A DNA stretch of 64,000 nt from Brachionus plicatilis (lineage: Eukaryota; Rotifera; Eurotatoria; Ploima; Brachionidae), in NCBI GenBank assembly GCA_010279815.1, contig QEOQ01000251.1:5205-69204 (forward strand). The letters run 5' to 3'. How positions within the stretch are numbered: position 1 is the first letter of the stretch; every line of letters begins with the position of its first letter. The notes below the pieces were generated by a model. The model was not told where the DNA came from and did no database searches. It worked only from the letters and a program-made list of their open reading frames with translations. The translations under genes were made by a program, and so were the position numbers. Below are positions 23,306 to 36,254 of this stretch, in pieces.

Positions 23306-23429
23306 TTTTTCTAAATGAGAAAAATTGTAAGTCTATGATTTAAAGGTAAATTAACAGGCTAAATTTTGAAACCCATTTCACCGGAAATATCAGTAAATGT
23401 AGCAATAAATTAAACTTGCTTAGAATACT

Positions 23430-23938
23430 TAGCTCGAAACACTACGGTCTCAAGTCAAAAACACTAATTACCATCTACAAACTTATAATTCAATCAATAA
23501 TTTAATATAGTATGTTACCGTTTCATATAACTCGAAAAAAATAAAAAAAAACTTAAAGTTATTCAAAATAAAGCACTCAAAATTATATAAAGTCAATCGA
23601 AATACAAGTAACATCATAGTCCATGCAATCAAATAAAGTATTAAACTCGCTCAACTACAAGATATTAAGGAAATTGTTAACTCATACAACAATTAATCTA
23701 TTAAATCTATTCAAAAAAGTCTCAGCTAAACAAAAATTCTTCTTTTTTATAGATGTAAATATTTTTTTATTTTTTTTAAACTTCATTTAAAAATTTTTTA
23801 ATTATTTAAATTTTTATAATTTTTAAATCAAGTAAACTTTTTTTTCTGTATAGTGCTTATCTTGCTGAAAGGGGAGCGTGCGATCTCAAAGCAGCCGGCC
23901 TAGATGGCTATTTGTAAATAAATAAAAAAAAAAAAAAT
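23430..23938 (+). pseudogene. Decayed LINE 3' fragment
   Basis: A frame near 23545-23590 reads LKVIQNKALKII, the signature downstream of many LINE reverse transcriptases, but it is riddled with stops and shifts. A GC-richer 3' untranslated patch (around 23850-23910) and a TAAATAAATAAAA tail at about 23915-23938 follow, as expected for a LINE 3' end. The link between the two parts is inferred. Confidence 0.5.
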
Positions 23939-26900
23939 AGGCTAATTGATCACTTTTCATGAAGACTAGCTTACACTTTTTTAAAAAAAAATAATATTAT
24001 GATAGATTAAAAAAATTATGGAAAATCACTTAAAAAATAAAATAAAAATTTTTTTTGGAATTTTAAAAAATTTTCAAATTCAGATTGATGTTTTTGAATA
24101 TTTTCTCATAGAATTTAGTCCAAATAAGAGAAATTCATTTTTTGATTCTTTTTTTATTTTAATTATTTGTTTTTGTGTTTGAATTTTCAGCCAGATTTTG
24201 TTTTTACCAAAATTCTAGAAAAACCGTGCGTCATTTTGGCACTTTTCATTCTTCGTATTTTATTCTGAAAAAATAATTTTTTGTTATTCTATTTTATTCA
24301 AAACTTGATTTATGTCATTTTTGTCTAGATTTTAACACATCTTCCCATGAAATGCTTTTTCGCAATTACTACATTACATTTTAACATGAACAGCGAAATA
24401 GAATTTAATTTTTGTCACTGGATTTTTCAAGGTAAAACTAGTCTAAATTTATCGGAACAAATTTTTAATTAAAAAAAGATTTAGTGAATAGAGTTTGTGA
24501 AGTTTTTTTTAAATTCGATCGTTTCAATACAGAAAATTTTGAATAACTTTCTTTTAATATAACATTGTAGTTACAATATTTTGTAGTTAAAAAAAAACAT
24601 TAAAACTTATAAAAAATATGAAGCTTGAAATTTTTTAAGTAATTTTGACCATTGACTTACAATAAAAAAAACAATAAAAATTTAAATAATTTTTACTACA
24701 CAGAATATAATTAATTTTTTTCTCTGATTAAAATTTTTGACGTTTAATTTTAAAACTTTTAAATTTTAAATTTTAGTTTTGTTGTAGATCCGTTGGTTAA
24801 AGCAACAAAATATTTGAGAATATTTCGGTCACTTTAAACTTTAATTTAATCTCAGTTTTTGGAAGTATCAACTAAAAAATAGAACAAAATAGAAATTTAA
24901 ATTTTAAAATGATTTAATTAAATAATATGTTTTTAAAAAATAAGACGAACTTCAAATTCATTACTTTATGAATTATTCCTGTCTAAACTTTGTAAAAACA
25001 ATTTTTGTTTTTTATTTAGAAATATTTTAGAATTAATTTCTTTCATTAAAATAAATTTCAACTTTATTCTAGCCAAAAATTTAACCTAATTCAAAAAAAT
25101 TTACCACCAGGATTCATCTGAAGGCGGAAATAAGTTTTATATTTTTTCGTTCTAAACTTAAGCAAAATTCTAAGTAATAATTTCAATCATCGGTTGTTGA
25201 CCCATCACATGAAATAGTTGACCAAGTACCAAGTTTTGTTTTTGACTAGACCTATTAAGTAATAGAATCTGGAAGATAATATATTTGATAAAATATTCCA
25301 AAAATATTGAATTTGAAGATTATATGTTAATCATAAAGGAAAAAAGATGGTAAACATAATGAGTAAAATAATATGCTGGATATGTCACATTGTGGGTCTT
25401 TAAAAAAATAAGTAATTAATACTTTAGAATCTTGTGTTGCAAAATTTAAAAAAAAACTACGGCAAAATTTTTAAATAATTTTCTAAAAATGTTTTAGCTG
25501 ATAGAAACTTTGTATCACTCAAATTAAGTTCTGCAAAAATTTTGCTATTTAATTTTTATAATTTGATCATTTTTAAAAGATATCTAGGCTAATCCATTAG
25601 TCGATGAGACTAATTGAACTATAACTTATTTTTAAATTTTCTATTCTTTATTTTTCATTAGATAATTTTTCTTAATTATTTCTTCAAGGCTCAAATTTTT
25701 AAAAAAATATTCAAATTGAACTCATAGCTATAGCCTTAATGGCTAAGCGCAAATATGCTCTGGTATAGACCACTTTACCGCAGTAACTACTACTGCTACT
25801 CCTGCTATTATATTTTATGTTATTAAGAAAATAAATAAATATTTATTTGTTTATTTTGTGAAACTAGCATGCTCTTTTAATCTGCCCTTTTCTAAAACCC
25901 TGCGTTGATAAAAAAGTTTCAACTAAAAAAACAGGGTTTATAAAAAAGATTCTTTTTTAGTACCAATAATTAAATTTTTTAAAAAAAAAGAGGTTTAGAA
26001 TTTTTTTTAAAATTTTTACATAAGAGAGGGAAAAATTTTTCTTAGTAGAAAATGGAAAAATGTATATCTTTTATAAAATAAAATATTTTAATTTCGTTAT
26101 TTATATGCGAACATATATGATACTTATGGTTTCGGATAAAAAACAAACTAATTTTTTTATCTAATGTTAAATTAATCTGGACGCTTCAATCTAACAAAAA
26201 TTCCAGTTTTTAGCTTTTTTTCGCTTGTTTTTTTCTTTCATGACTTTTTTGTTTGCAAAAAACTCTAATTTTAATCTTTGTTCCCAAACTCAGATGAAAA
26301 TTTTTTGAATGAGTCAAAAGCTTGACTTTTTAAGGTTTTGTCTCAGTATTACTACATCATTTAAAAAAATAAGCTTTTTTTGTTTACTTGAGAAATCGCT
26401 TAAATTTCGTATATAAAATTACAATTTTTATTTTACTTAAATGAGGTTATTATTTAATTTGATAGGCATTAGATCAAAATTTGTGTGAATATAACTTTAT
26501 TAAGTTGAGGGTCCGAATTTTTTAATATCAAAAAGATATTAAAAAAAACAATCATCATCTTTCTTTTTCAAATTCATCTATATTGGTAAAAATTTAAATT
26601 TTTAAACTCACACTAAAGATCAAAAAATTAAGATTTCAAAAATTCTAATTGTTTTGTCAGTTTGACATTACTAAACAGGATAGATTGCTTATTTCAATTT
26701 GGTGACTGATTAAAAATTCAATTATTTTAAGTTTTAAAAACCCTCTCATTTTTTAAACAATCATAAAAAACTAACATTATTAAAAATATAAAAACAATAA
26801 TTAATACTCTACAAAAAACCAAAGAACAAAAAATTTACAAACCTCTTTTTTAATTTCATTATTTATAAACAGGTACCCAAATTTAAATTACATTTTTTAA

Positions 26901-28440
26901 AAAAAAATAATCAACATCAATAGAATTTGAGCTATACTAAAGAAAATAATCTATAAAAATGTTTCTTTTATTTCTAGTTTCAAGGTTAGTCGACTTTAAA
27001 AGAGCTAAATTGAGCTTAATAAAAATTTTAAAAATTAAATTTCAATTTTTCCTAATTAAAAAAACAAAAAATATACTAAAATATAATAAAAAAAAATGCT
27101 AAAAATTTAGTTGAAATTATTGAAAATGTTGATCATGTTGAAACGTTGATCTCTGATTAACAAGCTATGAATTAACCTTGAATATCAAAATTTTTTTTCT
27201 CCTTTAAAAATAGTAAATTACATGTAAAGTGCTTTTACCAGTTTGCAGTGTTTACTTTGATCAATCTTAAACTATTTATATTTGTGATTAAATTGAGTTC
27301 ATTTTTTAATTGAATCATATTTAAATATTTAAATAAATCTCCAAATTCAATAGTAATTATAAAAAAAATTTATTTTAATTAAAATTGTAAAAAAAAATGT
27401 TACTTTTGCAACGATCCCATCCAAAAAGTTATTTACAGTTGCGTGTTACAGTTTTATCCTTAATTTTGATTTTTTCAAATAAAATTTAAAATTTATTTAT
27501 AAAAATTATTTGAATACATAATTTTAAAAAAAAGAACTAAAATTTTTTGTGTTTAGAAATAAAAAGCAAACATTATTTTTAATTTAAAAAAAAAAATTTG
27601 CAATATAAATTTCTTTATAAATTTTATTCTATTTGGAGATTTTTTTAAATTTGATATTTGATTTCTTCGCTTGATAGTATAAGACTGTTGAAAGTGAATA
27701 AAAGAATTCACAAACTCACTAACTTTTTTTAAATGCACATTGTCAAAAAATGTTAGGTTAAAATGTGTAATAAATTGCAGAGTTTTTGCAGAGCAAGATT
27801 TTTTCAATAAAAAAAGCCGTTTAAGTGACATTCACTCAGCTCATTTTATTTATTTTATAGTAAAAATAATCTTTTTAAAGAATAAATTAATATTTTGCGA
27901 TATTAAGCGTGGCTTTTGAATTTCGAAATTTTTCAAAATTTTTAAGATTAAATTAATATTTAAGAAATTTTTTGCTTAAAAGATTTTTCCCATTGTACTC
28001 AAGAAGTCGTTATACAAAAAATCACTTTTTCGATTAATTTTGCGATGTATTTTTTGTCAGTAGATAAATATTTTATTGTGGATATTTTTTTCCATTATGG
28101 TAGATAATAATACAGTATGTTGCAAAAGTTTAGAAATTTTTTTTTGTTAAAAAATAAGTGTTTTTACGCATTGGGGATATTTTTTCAGCACAATCAATTT
28201 CTGATAAGCACAATGAAAAAAACATTCAACACAAAAAATTGCGTTAAACAATATCCTAATTTAGTGAAAAACTTGCAAGAACATTTCTTACTGTTAAGCT
28301 CAACTTTTTAATAATGTTCTTGAATAAATTAAGTTCTTGAATGAATTTTTTAAAATTTTCCCAACAAGCCACTTTTTTACCCAGTTTAATGTTACACTTT
28401 GAAGGCTTAGGCACCACGGCAAAAATTTTTGAATCAATTT
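23939..28440. other. 4.5 kb of AT-rich non-coding DNA
   Basis: No protein-like frame was found. It contains a decayed end of the GTGAAGTT...TTCAATTC MITE near 24495-24550, a possible LINE 3' tail at about 25730-25850 (GC-richer patch then AATAAATAAATATTTATT), and a scrap of the CTCTGC core repeat at about 27735-27800. The open frame at 27553-27831 (-) covers that scrap and is rejected as a gene. Confidence 0.5.
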
Positions 28441-28454
28441 AATTTAATTATTTC

Positions 28455-30660
28455 CATACTTTTAATTAAAAAAGCATGAACGCTCAATTTTTCTCCTGTA
28501 AGTAAAGTCACGCTTTATTGTTGCATTGATAGATTCGATAGGAGAGTTGGGACAAGCATAACCAGGGGGAGAAGAGTAAGTTTTCCATGCTGTCCAAAGA
28601 GATTTTTCTTGGAAAAAATTTTAATTAATACTAATTTTTTTTAAATAAACAATTAAAGTCTTCCTGGAAACCCACGAATTTAAAAAATATCTGATAAATT
28701 CAGGACAATCATCATATAAAGCGCTAACAAATTGCTTATAAAATTTTATAAAATGATCCGGCGAAGTTGTCATATGAAGTCTATGAATAAATTTTTTAAA
28801 TATTGGTTTCAATAAATCCTTTGGAATGGCTAATTTATTTTTTATTTAATTTTAGAAAGATGTGATTCTTATAAATTAAAAAGCAATATGAGAAAAAACT
28901 TGAAAAAATTTTACAAATTTTTTCTTGTGCTTAAGTGAAAACTTTATTTACTTTTTTCAATTCTGGTGCATAATTATTTATTTAACATATTTATTGGCTA
29001 TTCATTTGGAGCCCAAATGAGTACATCTTCATATGGACAGCCATCGAGTTCTTCGATGGAGATGGACCAGACAACCAATGCAGAAACATCCAATAAAGCA
29101 AACACATTAATTGATACACCTTTAAACGTTTTTAATAGCTTCCCAAATGGCCGATATTCGGTGGCATCAAAAACTAAACGTTCGACTGATAAAAACTCAC
29201 CTAACACAAACATTACTAAACGATCCAAACCGTTAGTAGCTCCGATAATCTATTTTAAGATAGTATCAATAATTTTCTGATTTTCTTTTAAAAGATCGTG
29301 AAAAAATTTGTTAAAAGGTTGTCGGTCAAAATGTGGTTTTCGAAATTTGTCATGTAAAAAACTTGAATATATCTTAAATTTTGGCAAAGTTCCTCAATAG
29401 ATGAGTTTTTCTGAAGTAAGCTAAAGCTAAATAAAAAAGTTTTTTTTACAAGACCATTTGATTGTAAACTTCCAAGACACATTATTTTTTAAGTTTCATC
29501 AATAACATTTTTTAGCAAATGAGTCGAACAAATATAGTCACATGTTTTCATTCGTAAAGAAGCCCACATGCCTTTTTGGACTATAAATTCGTATGCAAGC
29601 ACTAAATCAATGATTTCTAGACTATTTAAAGCTCTCAAAGATGCATTAATGTAAGCCCATGAAAAGTCGGTGATAAAAAATTTTGGGTAACGAAAAAAAT
29701 ATATTGATGAAATCTTTCAATTTATTTTTTTTTAAAAACAGTAAATTGTTATGGTGTAATTTGAATTTGATAAAAAATCAGCGATCGGCATTAAGCTTTT
29801 AAAAGTCTGATCATGGCAGACAATAGAATGTAATAAAGCATCTTGTTGATTCTTTAGCTTTAGTATTAATTTACTAGTAGCATCAAAGAACCAAACTGGG
29901 TTGTTTTCTTGAATGACACCCTGCATTTTTGCCTGTTTTCTTATACCAAAAGTGTACCAAATGGATTTAAAACCACTTCTTGTATTTATCATTCAATTAA
30001 GTACTTTAATGTTTTTTGTACCAAAAGATAAAATGCAAGTTTGGTAGCGTCAGAACAATTCGAAGATCATTATATAGCGGAAATCGATTTCTGAATTGAC
30101 TTATGAGTTTTCTTAGAGACCTTAACTAATTTCACGTTGTTTAAAACCTTCATCTTCTAAAAAATAATTTTCGGTTTGAAAATTGATTAGGCCTTTAGAA
30201 TAAATATCTTTTTGAATGGCTTTTCGTTCATTTCTCTATAAATTATTTGATAAAATTGCAAAATTTACTTTTTTTCAAAAATTTGTCTCTGAAATCTATA
30301 CCAATTTACAATTCAAATTTGCAAATGGTTTTGTTTTTATAAAAGATTTAAACTTTAACTACAAAGAACGAACTTCAAAGTACATTTCCATAAATTTTTT
30401 GCATAATTATTACATCTTACAGAACAAAAATAATTATTTTTGAGCTTAAATAAGCAATTGATTCCATCTGATTGAATTTTCTTTGATATTCATTCTTTTA
30501 AACTGATAAAAATTTTTGCTGAAGTTATTGTTTTTTCTAAATCCTTCCATTCATCAAGTGAAAAAACAAAATTCATGATACACGGGATTTTTTTCTGAAT
30601 TAGTTGAGAGTTTTTCATTGCTACGCAGCTCTTCTTATATGTTTGTTCATAACCTATTAT
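28455..30660 (-). pseudogene. Mutator-like (MULE-type) transposase relic
   Basis: Read from high to low coordinate, the minus strand shows in order: a segment near 30650-30470 (VFSLDEWKDLEKTI), a segment near 30280-30130, then 29992-29750 with the first catalytic block WFFDATSKL and SLMPIADFLS. At about 29670-29500 is the second block ITDFSWAYINASLRALN with CSTHLLKNV. Then come 29482-29300 (FSFSLLQKNSSIEEL), 28812-28640 (FKKFIHRLHMTTSPDHF) and 28610-28455 (SPIESINATIKRDFTYRRK). This layout is that of MULE transposases. The pieces sit in different frames; some joins could be small introns, but the stops suggest decay. The SWIM finger expected at the C-terminus was not found on this strand. Confidence 0.6.
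28966..29280 (+). CDS. Unrecognised Ser/Thr-rich open frame opposite the MULE relic
   Basis: A 104-codon frame. After the internal Met at about 29017 it reads as a disordered, Ser/Thr/Asn-rich protein with two basic clusters (KTKRSTDKNS, TKRSKP). It lies antisense to the gap between two conserved MULE blocks, where the minus-strand frame shows no transposase motif. It could be an exon of an inserted gene or chance. I do not recognise the family. Confidence 0.2.
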   Translation: MHNYLFNIFIGYSFGAQMSTSSYGQPSSSSMEMDQTTNAETSNKANTLIDTPLNVFNSFPNGRYSVASKTKRSTDKNSPNTNITKRSKPLVAPIIYFKIVSIIF

Positions 30661-30707
30661 CGTTTAATTTCCATTTTACATATAAATTAAGCGCGTAATA
30701 TAATCTA

Positions 30708-31752
30708 TACCCATTAATTTATTAAAAATGACCATAAATATAATAAAGTTTCCATAAATTTACTAAAAATAGAATAAACTTTACAGTTATTTATCAAATT
30801 GAATAAAAAAGTAATAGAAAATAGAAAATTATCCTAAATTGATTAAAACAACCTTAATTTGAATAAAAAGAACATTAATTGGTTCATTAGAATTAAGAAA
30901 CTCATTAGATTTACACTTTTAAGAAAAATTAATTGACACTTATTGACACTTATTAATATTGTTAGCAAATTAATTTGTAACAAATATATAAATAATAATA
31001 AATTTATAATCATGATTTTTATCTTATTTCTTAAAAATGTCTGAAGAACCAAAAACTCAATCATCTGAAAGCTATTATTATTATTAAAGCTATTATCTTC
31101 AAAATGTCATCAACTCAAATTGGTCTACCTTTGACGAAATGATGGAATGTATTTATGCTTTTCACAAAGTTAATACTAGTCGCGAAAATTGGAAGCTGAG
31201 TACTTGTACTTGCCCTTTTTGGCTCAAGCACTACTAGTGTAACCACGTTATTTCATGTGCATTTAGACTTCAGATGTTAGATTTCAGCTCGATTGGTTTG
31301 GATTTACCAATACATAATAATAAAAAAAGAGGCCCTCCTTCTAAAACTGTAAAGAGCCTAGAAGTTCAAGCTTCTGACCTAATTAAAGCACCTGAGGAAA
31401 ATGCCATTTTCGATGATGACTTAACATCTCTAGATGATACTTCCAAGCGACCAAGATTTGATGACAGTGTTAGTAAATTATGTGATACTTGCGGCAAGCC
31501 ATTACAAAAAAAATTGTATTATTATTGCGCAATAAACAAATGTAAACAAAAAAAAAATGAGTTTATTATTTTTCTAATGAATCTGATTTATCTTTAATGA
31601 ATTTGATGTTTTTTTAATAAATTCGTTACTTATTTCTTTTATTTGATAATAAAATAATAAATTTGTTGTATTTTCTTTTATTTTATTATAATTTAATAAA
31701 TTTATGGTAAACTTTAATAAATTTATGGTATTTTTAATAAAATTTATGGTTA
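30708..31752. mobile_element. Non-autonomous element with long AT-rich inverted repeats and a SWIM fragment
   Basis: The left arm at about 30708-30800 (CATTAATTTATTAAAAATGA, then CCATAAATATAATAAAGTTT) is mirrored by about 31640-31752 (AATAAATTTATGGTA repeated). The enclosed 1 kb carries a SWIM zinc-finger frame on +. Long inverted ends plus a SWIM domain suggest a Mutator-type element. No clear target duplication was identified. Confidence 0.5.
31081..31597 (+). pseudogene. SWIM zinc-finger C-terminal fragment of a MULE transposase
   Basis: A frame from about 31110 reads STCTCPFWLKHY, a TAG, then CNHVISCAF, matching the CxCx(n)CxH SWIM zinc-binding motif found at MULE C-termini. It continues in an open frame from 31274 (GLDLPIHNNKKRGPPSK), through an acidic tail to a Cys pair CDTCGKP near 31485. 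The transposase core is missing. It is on the opposite strand to the relic at 28455-30660, so it is a separate copy. Confidence 0.5.
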
Positions 31753-32480
31753 GAAGTGTTAACGGCCTAAATTAAGAAGGATTCCAATTTTAAATATTCT
31801 TTTGATTTTTCGAAGTATACTCCCTTCTAATCAGTCAAGCCTCTCTCTTTCTTATAATTGATAATCATACTTTTAAAATTTTTGCTGGATGCATTTAAAA
31901 TGATACTAAGATAAAAAAAATTTTTTTCAATTTTCAGATGTGTTTTATTCAAACAAAATATAACACCTTTATGGTAAACAACACAAATTTTAGCCGTTTT
32001 TTTAAATTCTATGGTTTGCCATTTCTCTCTATCTTAATGAGTATATATTTTAATTGTTCTTTTTTTTTAAATTATTTATTGGTAATAAAATAAGAAAAAA
32101 AAATTAAAAATTTTTTTTTGTCTTCTAGTCTGCCTGATCATTTTATTATCACACACAAACCTATCATTCTAGAGTTTTATAATTTATAAAATTCTTAGAG
32201 TTTAAAATTTTTAAAAATTAATTTTAAAAATTTAAAAAAAAAAAAAATAACTATTGTCATTGATTTTTTGTTTTAGATGGAAATTATTAATTTTTATAAA
32301 GACGATTGACCTTAAACCTATGGCGGCTTTAAACATTCAAGATTTAAAAATTTATTTATACTGAAAATTGTTTCAATTGAATGCTTTTAGTTTGAAGTCC
32401 CAAAAGTGAAAGTGAAAGAAGAAAATTCTAGAAAATGACGAAAGATAGTCAATATTTTATTTAGTAATAAAACTTAAGTA
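31753..32480. other. AT-rich stretch, no gene seen
   Basis: Homopolymer-rich DNA with no protein-like frame and no repeat recognised elsewhere in the window. Confidence 0.4.
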
Positions 32481-32489
32481 AAAAATCTT

Positions 32490-32862
32490 TTCATTTTAAA
32501 TTTGTACTTCGGCTTTTGTTTGAATTCATTCAAAGTTTCTTTCTGGCTTCGCATTTCAGAAATATGGACAATTACGCTGTCTTCTTGTGCTGGTCTTTCA
32601 GGTCTTTTTTTTTTAAATTCCAGGATTTATAATCGTAAAATTTTCCCACTAGCTGTTGAAAAATATTTTAAAACTAATAACGAAAATTTTTTTAGTTAAA
32701 ATAAATTATACGGTTTGAAATCCAAACGGCCCAGTTTGGACCATTTAATTCTTGCCTGACGCTTATTTTTTCGGACCCTCGTCCAAAAATTTCATCAAAA
32801 TCGAAATAAATGTCATCCGGGTGGATATATTCGGGAATACCATACAAATTTTTAAATTTCAT
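32490..32862 (-). pseudogene. Exon-like coding traces downstream of the 99-residue gene
   Basis: A complete small frame, 32862-32692, reads YGIPEYIHPDDIYFDFDEIF and NGPNWAVWISNR over 56 residues. Below it, about 32690-32490 shows RPERPAQEDSVIVHISEMRS. Both look like real protein and are on the strand of the gene at 33349-32995, so they may be its lost 3' exons; no in-phase splice joins them. Family not recognised. Confidence 0.3.
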
Positions 32863-32994
32863 TTTTATTGAAAATTTATTAAAGCTTAAATTTTTTTCAG
32901 TTGTCGTCTCTGTGGAAATTTATTTTGTTGAGAAAATAATCTGATGTTGTTGACTTTTTTTTCTTGCGAACACTTTTCTTCCTGTAATTTACTT

Positions 32995-33349
32995 TCATTG
33001 CCTTAAAAATTCAGTAATGCTCGATTTGACATTTTTATTTGCAATTCTTTTTGATACCATTTCAACTACTGTTTTATCATTTCTTTTGATGGTAAAGATG
33101 CCTTGAAAGATATCAAAGCCGACAATATTTCTTGAATAAATTGAATCATCCAATTGAAAGCCTGGAAGTTCAATATTATTGACTAAATTAATAAATTTAA
33201 AAAATTACAAAAAAATTCTTTCAATTTTTTTCCTTACAAATGCAATACTTGTTCATTTCATCAATTTTCTCAATTCCCATCAGCTTTTTGCATTTAAGGA
33301 AACAGTTTTTAATATTTATTCTTTCCTTATCTAGATCACGATTAGACAT
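32995..33349 (-). CDS. Small two-exon protein of unknown function (99 residues)
   Basis: Exons 33349-33238 and 33182-32995 are separated by a 55-bp intron with donor GTAAGG and acceptor ATTTAG, and the phases agree. The protein starts MSNRDLDKERINIKNCF, has a Cys cluster (CFLKCKKLM, NKYCI) and continues IELPGFQLDDSIYSRNIVGF. Protein-like traces lie on both sides on the same strand (33850-33545 and 32862-32490). The gene may therefore be the surviving part of a longer one, or one of several small exons joined differently. No family recognised. The match of intron size to others here supports it being real. Confidence 0.4.
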
Positions 33350-33544
33350 TTTTTACAAAATCATTTAAAAAAAATAAAATTAGTAGATAAAAAATACTTT
33401 TTTTGAATCATAAACAGTACTAAGCGTTTGATTTTCCGAATACAAAGATTCACTCTTAACAAAAAATTATTAAGATTTTACCAAGAGAAAAAAATAATTT
33501 TAAATTTACCTCTAAGTCAGTTCATGACTTTTGAATTTAAGGAT

Positions 33545-33850
33545 ACCTGAAACTGTGCCGTCATATGCCATTATTTTAAAAGTTTCTTTACCATCGTTCT
33601 CCACCCAATAATAATCAAGCCTTTTTCTTTAGATAAGTTGGCTATTTCTTCGTCACTTTTTTCGAAATTTAAACCTCTTTCTAATAAAATTAAAAATTAA
33701 TAAAATTAAAATATTGAAATTCATTAATTCTTTGAATTTTTGAGCATTTAATGGGCCAACCGCATGAATTTTTTTGAATTCATGAAAAGCTTTCCGGAGC
33801 AAGCTCTGATATCCCTTTTAATAAGTTTCGCTGGGTTAACCATTTTAATT
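33545..33850 (-). pseudogene. Exon-like coding traces upstream of the 99-residue gene
   Basis: Minus-strand segments read RKAFHEFKKIHAVGPLNAQ (about 33795-33735) and, with one frame change, EIANLSKEK followed by LDYYWVENDGKETFKIMAYDG (about 33655-33550). They are protein-like but shift frame. Function unknown. Confidence 0.3.
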
Positions 33851-35518
33851 TTTGTATAAATAAGATAAATAAGATCTAAAGCAAAAAAATCAAAACGATT
33901 TATAAAAGAAATGATAAAAATTAAATTTAAATATTATGTTAAAACTGTAAATAAAAAGTTAAAAAAAATATTGAATAAAATTATTTATTAACAAGTAACT
34001 CAAAAATATAAAATAAATAATAATTATTTGTATTCAAGGTGACAAGCAGTTAATTCTATGAGTGTTAATTTACACATCATCGATTTCCCTTTCTATGATG
34101 TTATATTATAAATTTTCTGCGATAAATGGCAATTGATTTTATTAAAAAAAAAGATTGAATTTATTAATTATTTATTTAAAAAACTAAATTTAATTTAAAA
34201 TAATTAAAAATTAAAAAAAAAATAAAAATGTAACAAAATCAATCAACAAAAAGAAATCAAAAAAATCATCTGCTTGTCCAACCAACAGAGCTATAAAATT
34301 CATTTTCCCTCTAATGGCTATGATATTTACCTGCTAGTTATAAAAAAGGATGTATTTTGTAATTAAATTAAGATATCTTTAACTTCTAACTTCTTTAAAT
34401 ATTTTTTAATTTTCTATTATTTAAATATAAAAATAATTTAATGAAAAAAGATTATTTTAAATTCATAATAAACTAAATTAAATTTTTGATAAATAATCTG
34501 AATATTAAATTTGTTTTTTTCAAAAGACATTTAAAATAATTTGAGACGTAAAATATCAGTCATCAGTCTTGAGGTTAAGAAAATTAATTTCATAAGAAAA
34601 ACATCTAACAATTTATCCTACTTGAAAAAGCAGTCCATCGAAGCTGAAATTTTATTAGAATGTCGACTAGTCGTAAAATTGACAAAACTAAATAAAAATA
34701 TATTATTGTTTTACTTAATTTTTACATGAAAAATCTGACATTTTATTGGAATTAATTACCTAAATTTGCTCAAGAATAAAATCAGGCTTAAGAATAAAAT
34801 ATGGAACACCAATTTCACTTCTCTCATACAAGTTATTAAATAGTTAACCCTAACCCTAAATCCATATCACATATATCATTCGATACCTCTAATCGAGTTT
34901 TACATGTTAAGATAATTTTTTAAGAAGTAGCTTTATAAATGGAGAAGATATAGGGGGTTTTGAAATTCGGTCACCCTATTGACCCATAACCTCTTTTGAC
35001 CAGATTACCATAGTTTAAAATCAATCTGGTATCATTTTCTGATTTTTTGACTTAATTTTTATCAAATGATAAGTGTTAAATCAATTATACAATTTATACC
35101 ACTTTTTAGTGATAAGAAACAATAAAAAATTTTATTCATCAAAAAAAGCTTTGTTGCCAATTAAGTTATGAATGCGTTTCGATGGAAACTGGTAATTTTA
35201 AAGATAAATTTTTATCTACTTAGCGTCTTTAAAAATAGCTAGAAATATAACTGAACCGGATCTTTTTCAGATCCACTATTTTTAAATTTGAGTTTGAATT
35301 TAAAAAGAAAATAATTAAGCTTTTATTATAAATCGATTAAATTTTTTTTGATGGATTTTAAAATAAATGTTATTGTAGAACGTAATCAACAAATAATCTT
35401 TAATAATTAATTTTTTTCCTTTTTAAAATTAGTTCAAAATATTTCTAAAATAATATATAATATTCATTTAAAATTTTATTAAAATCTAACTTATATTTTT
35501 AAAAAAGAGTCAAACTCA
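33851..35518. other. AT-rich non-coding DNA
   Basis: No convincing gene. The open frame at 34541-34729 is low complexity. The repeat-like AACCCTAACCC at about 34845 is only two units of a telomere-type motif. Confidence 0.45.
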
Positions 35519-35527
35519 AGATTTTTT

Positions 35528-35862
35528 GGGGTTGTGAAGTTCATTTCAATTCGATCGTTTCAATTCAGAAAAATTTGAATAACTTTTTTACTATAAGGAA
35601 TAATTTAGTTCAGTAAAATGCTTAATCCGAAATTATATGTCTGCAAAAACTCTGCAATTAATTTGCACAGTTGATTAGGATACTTTTTAATAGCGTGCAA
35701 AATGCAGTAAATTGCAGAGTATTTTGTAGACCTATTTTACTGCATTAAGCAAATTTGCTTTTAATTAAGCATTTTATAGAACTAAATTATTTCTTTTAGT
35801 AAAAAAGTTATTCAAGTTTTTCTGAATTGAAATGATCGAATTGAAACGAACTTCACAACCCC
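35528..35862. mobile_element. 335-bp MITE with GGGGTTGTGAAGTTC ends and 9-bp duplication
   Basis: Inverted ends GGGGTTGTGAAGTTC extend through TTCAATTCGATCGTTTCAATT for over 60 bp per arm. AGATTTTTT occurs directly on both sides (35519-35527 and 35863-35871), a perfect 9-bp target duplication as in Mutator-type elements. The core carries the CTGCAAAAACTCTGC palindrome found in other MITEs here. Decayed ends of the family are near 24495 and 41405. Confidence 0.85.
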
Positions 35863-36254
35863 AGATTTTTTACAAACACCTTTGAATACTCTATCGATAA
35901 ATAAAAAGCAATATAAAAATAGATCTTTTTTTCACAATCTTCAATTGAAGTTAGTGTAGGTAAAAATTGTAAATTAAAAAGCTGCTATTGCACTGTTGAA
36001 TAAAGGAATATGCCTTGTTTCGACAAACAAATTTTGACAGCTAATTTAACAAATAAATTTAAGTTTAAGTTAAATTTAAGATATCAAAATCTAGCTTAAT
36101 ACTTTTTTTAAAAATTCAATTTTTAATTTAATACCTGTTTTTAAGCCTGATTAAAAAAATTGAAAAAATTATCAATTTTAATTTGATATTAATTTAAAGG
36201 TCTAATTTATTAACCAATTTATATGAATTTGAAGTTACACTTTTTGTTTTTAGA

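Noticed and set aside
27553..27831. Open frame of 92 codons on the minus strand
   Set aside because: Its N-terminal part coincides with the CTCTGCAAAAACTCTG repeat core and the remainder is Lys/Phe-rich low complexity.
32502..32699. Plus-strand open frame of 65 codons
   Set aside because: The opposite strand at this place is the more protein-like one (RPERPAQEDSVIVHISEMRS), so this is its shadow.
34845..34860. AACCCTAACCC, telomere-like motif
   Set aside because: Only two units inside ordinary AT-rich sequence; no array and no chromosome-end features.
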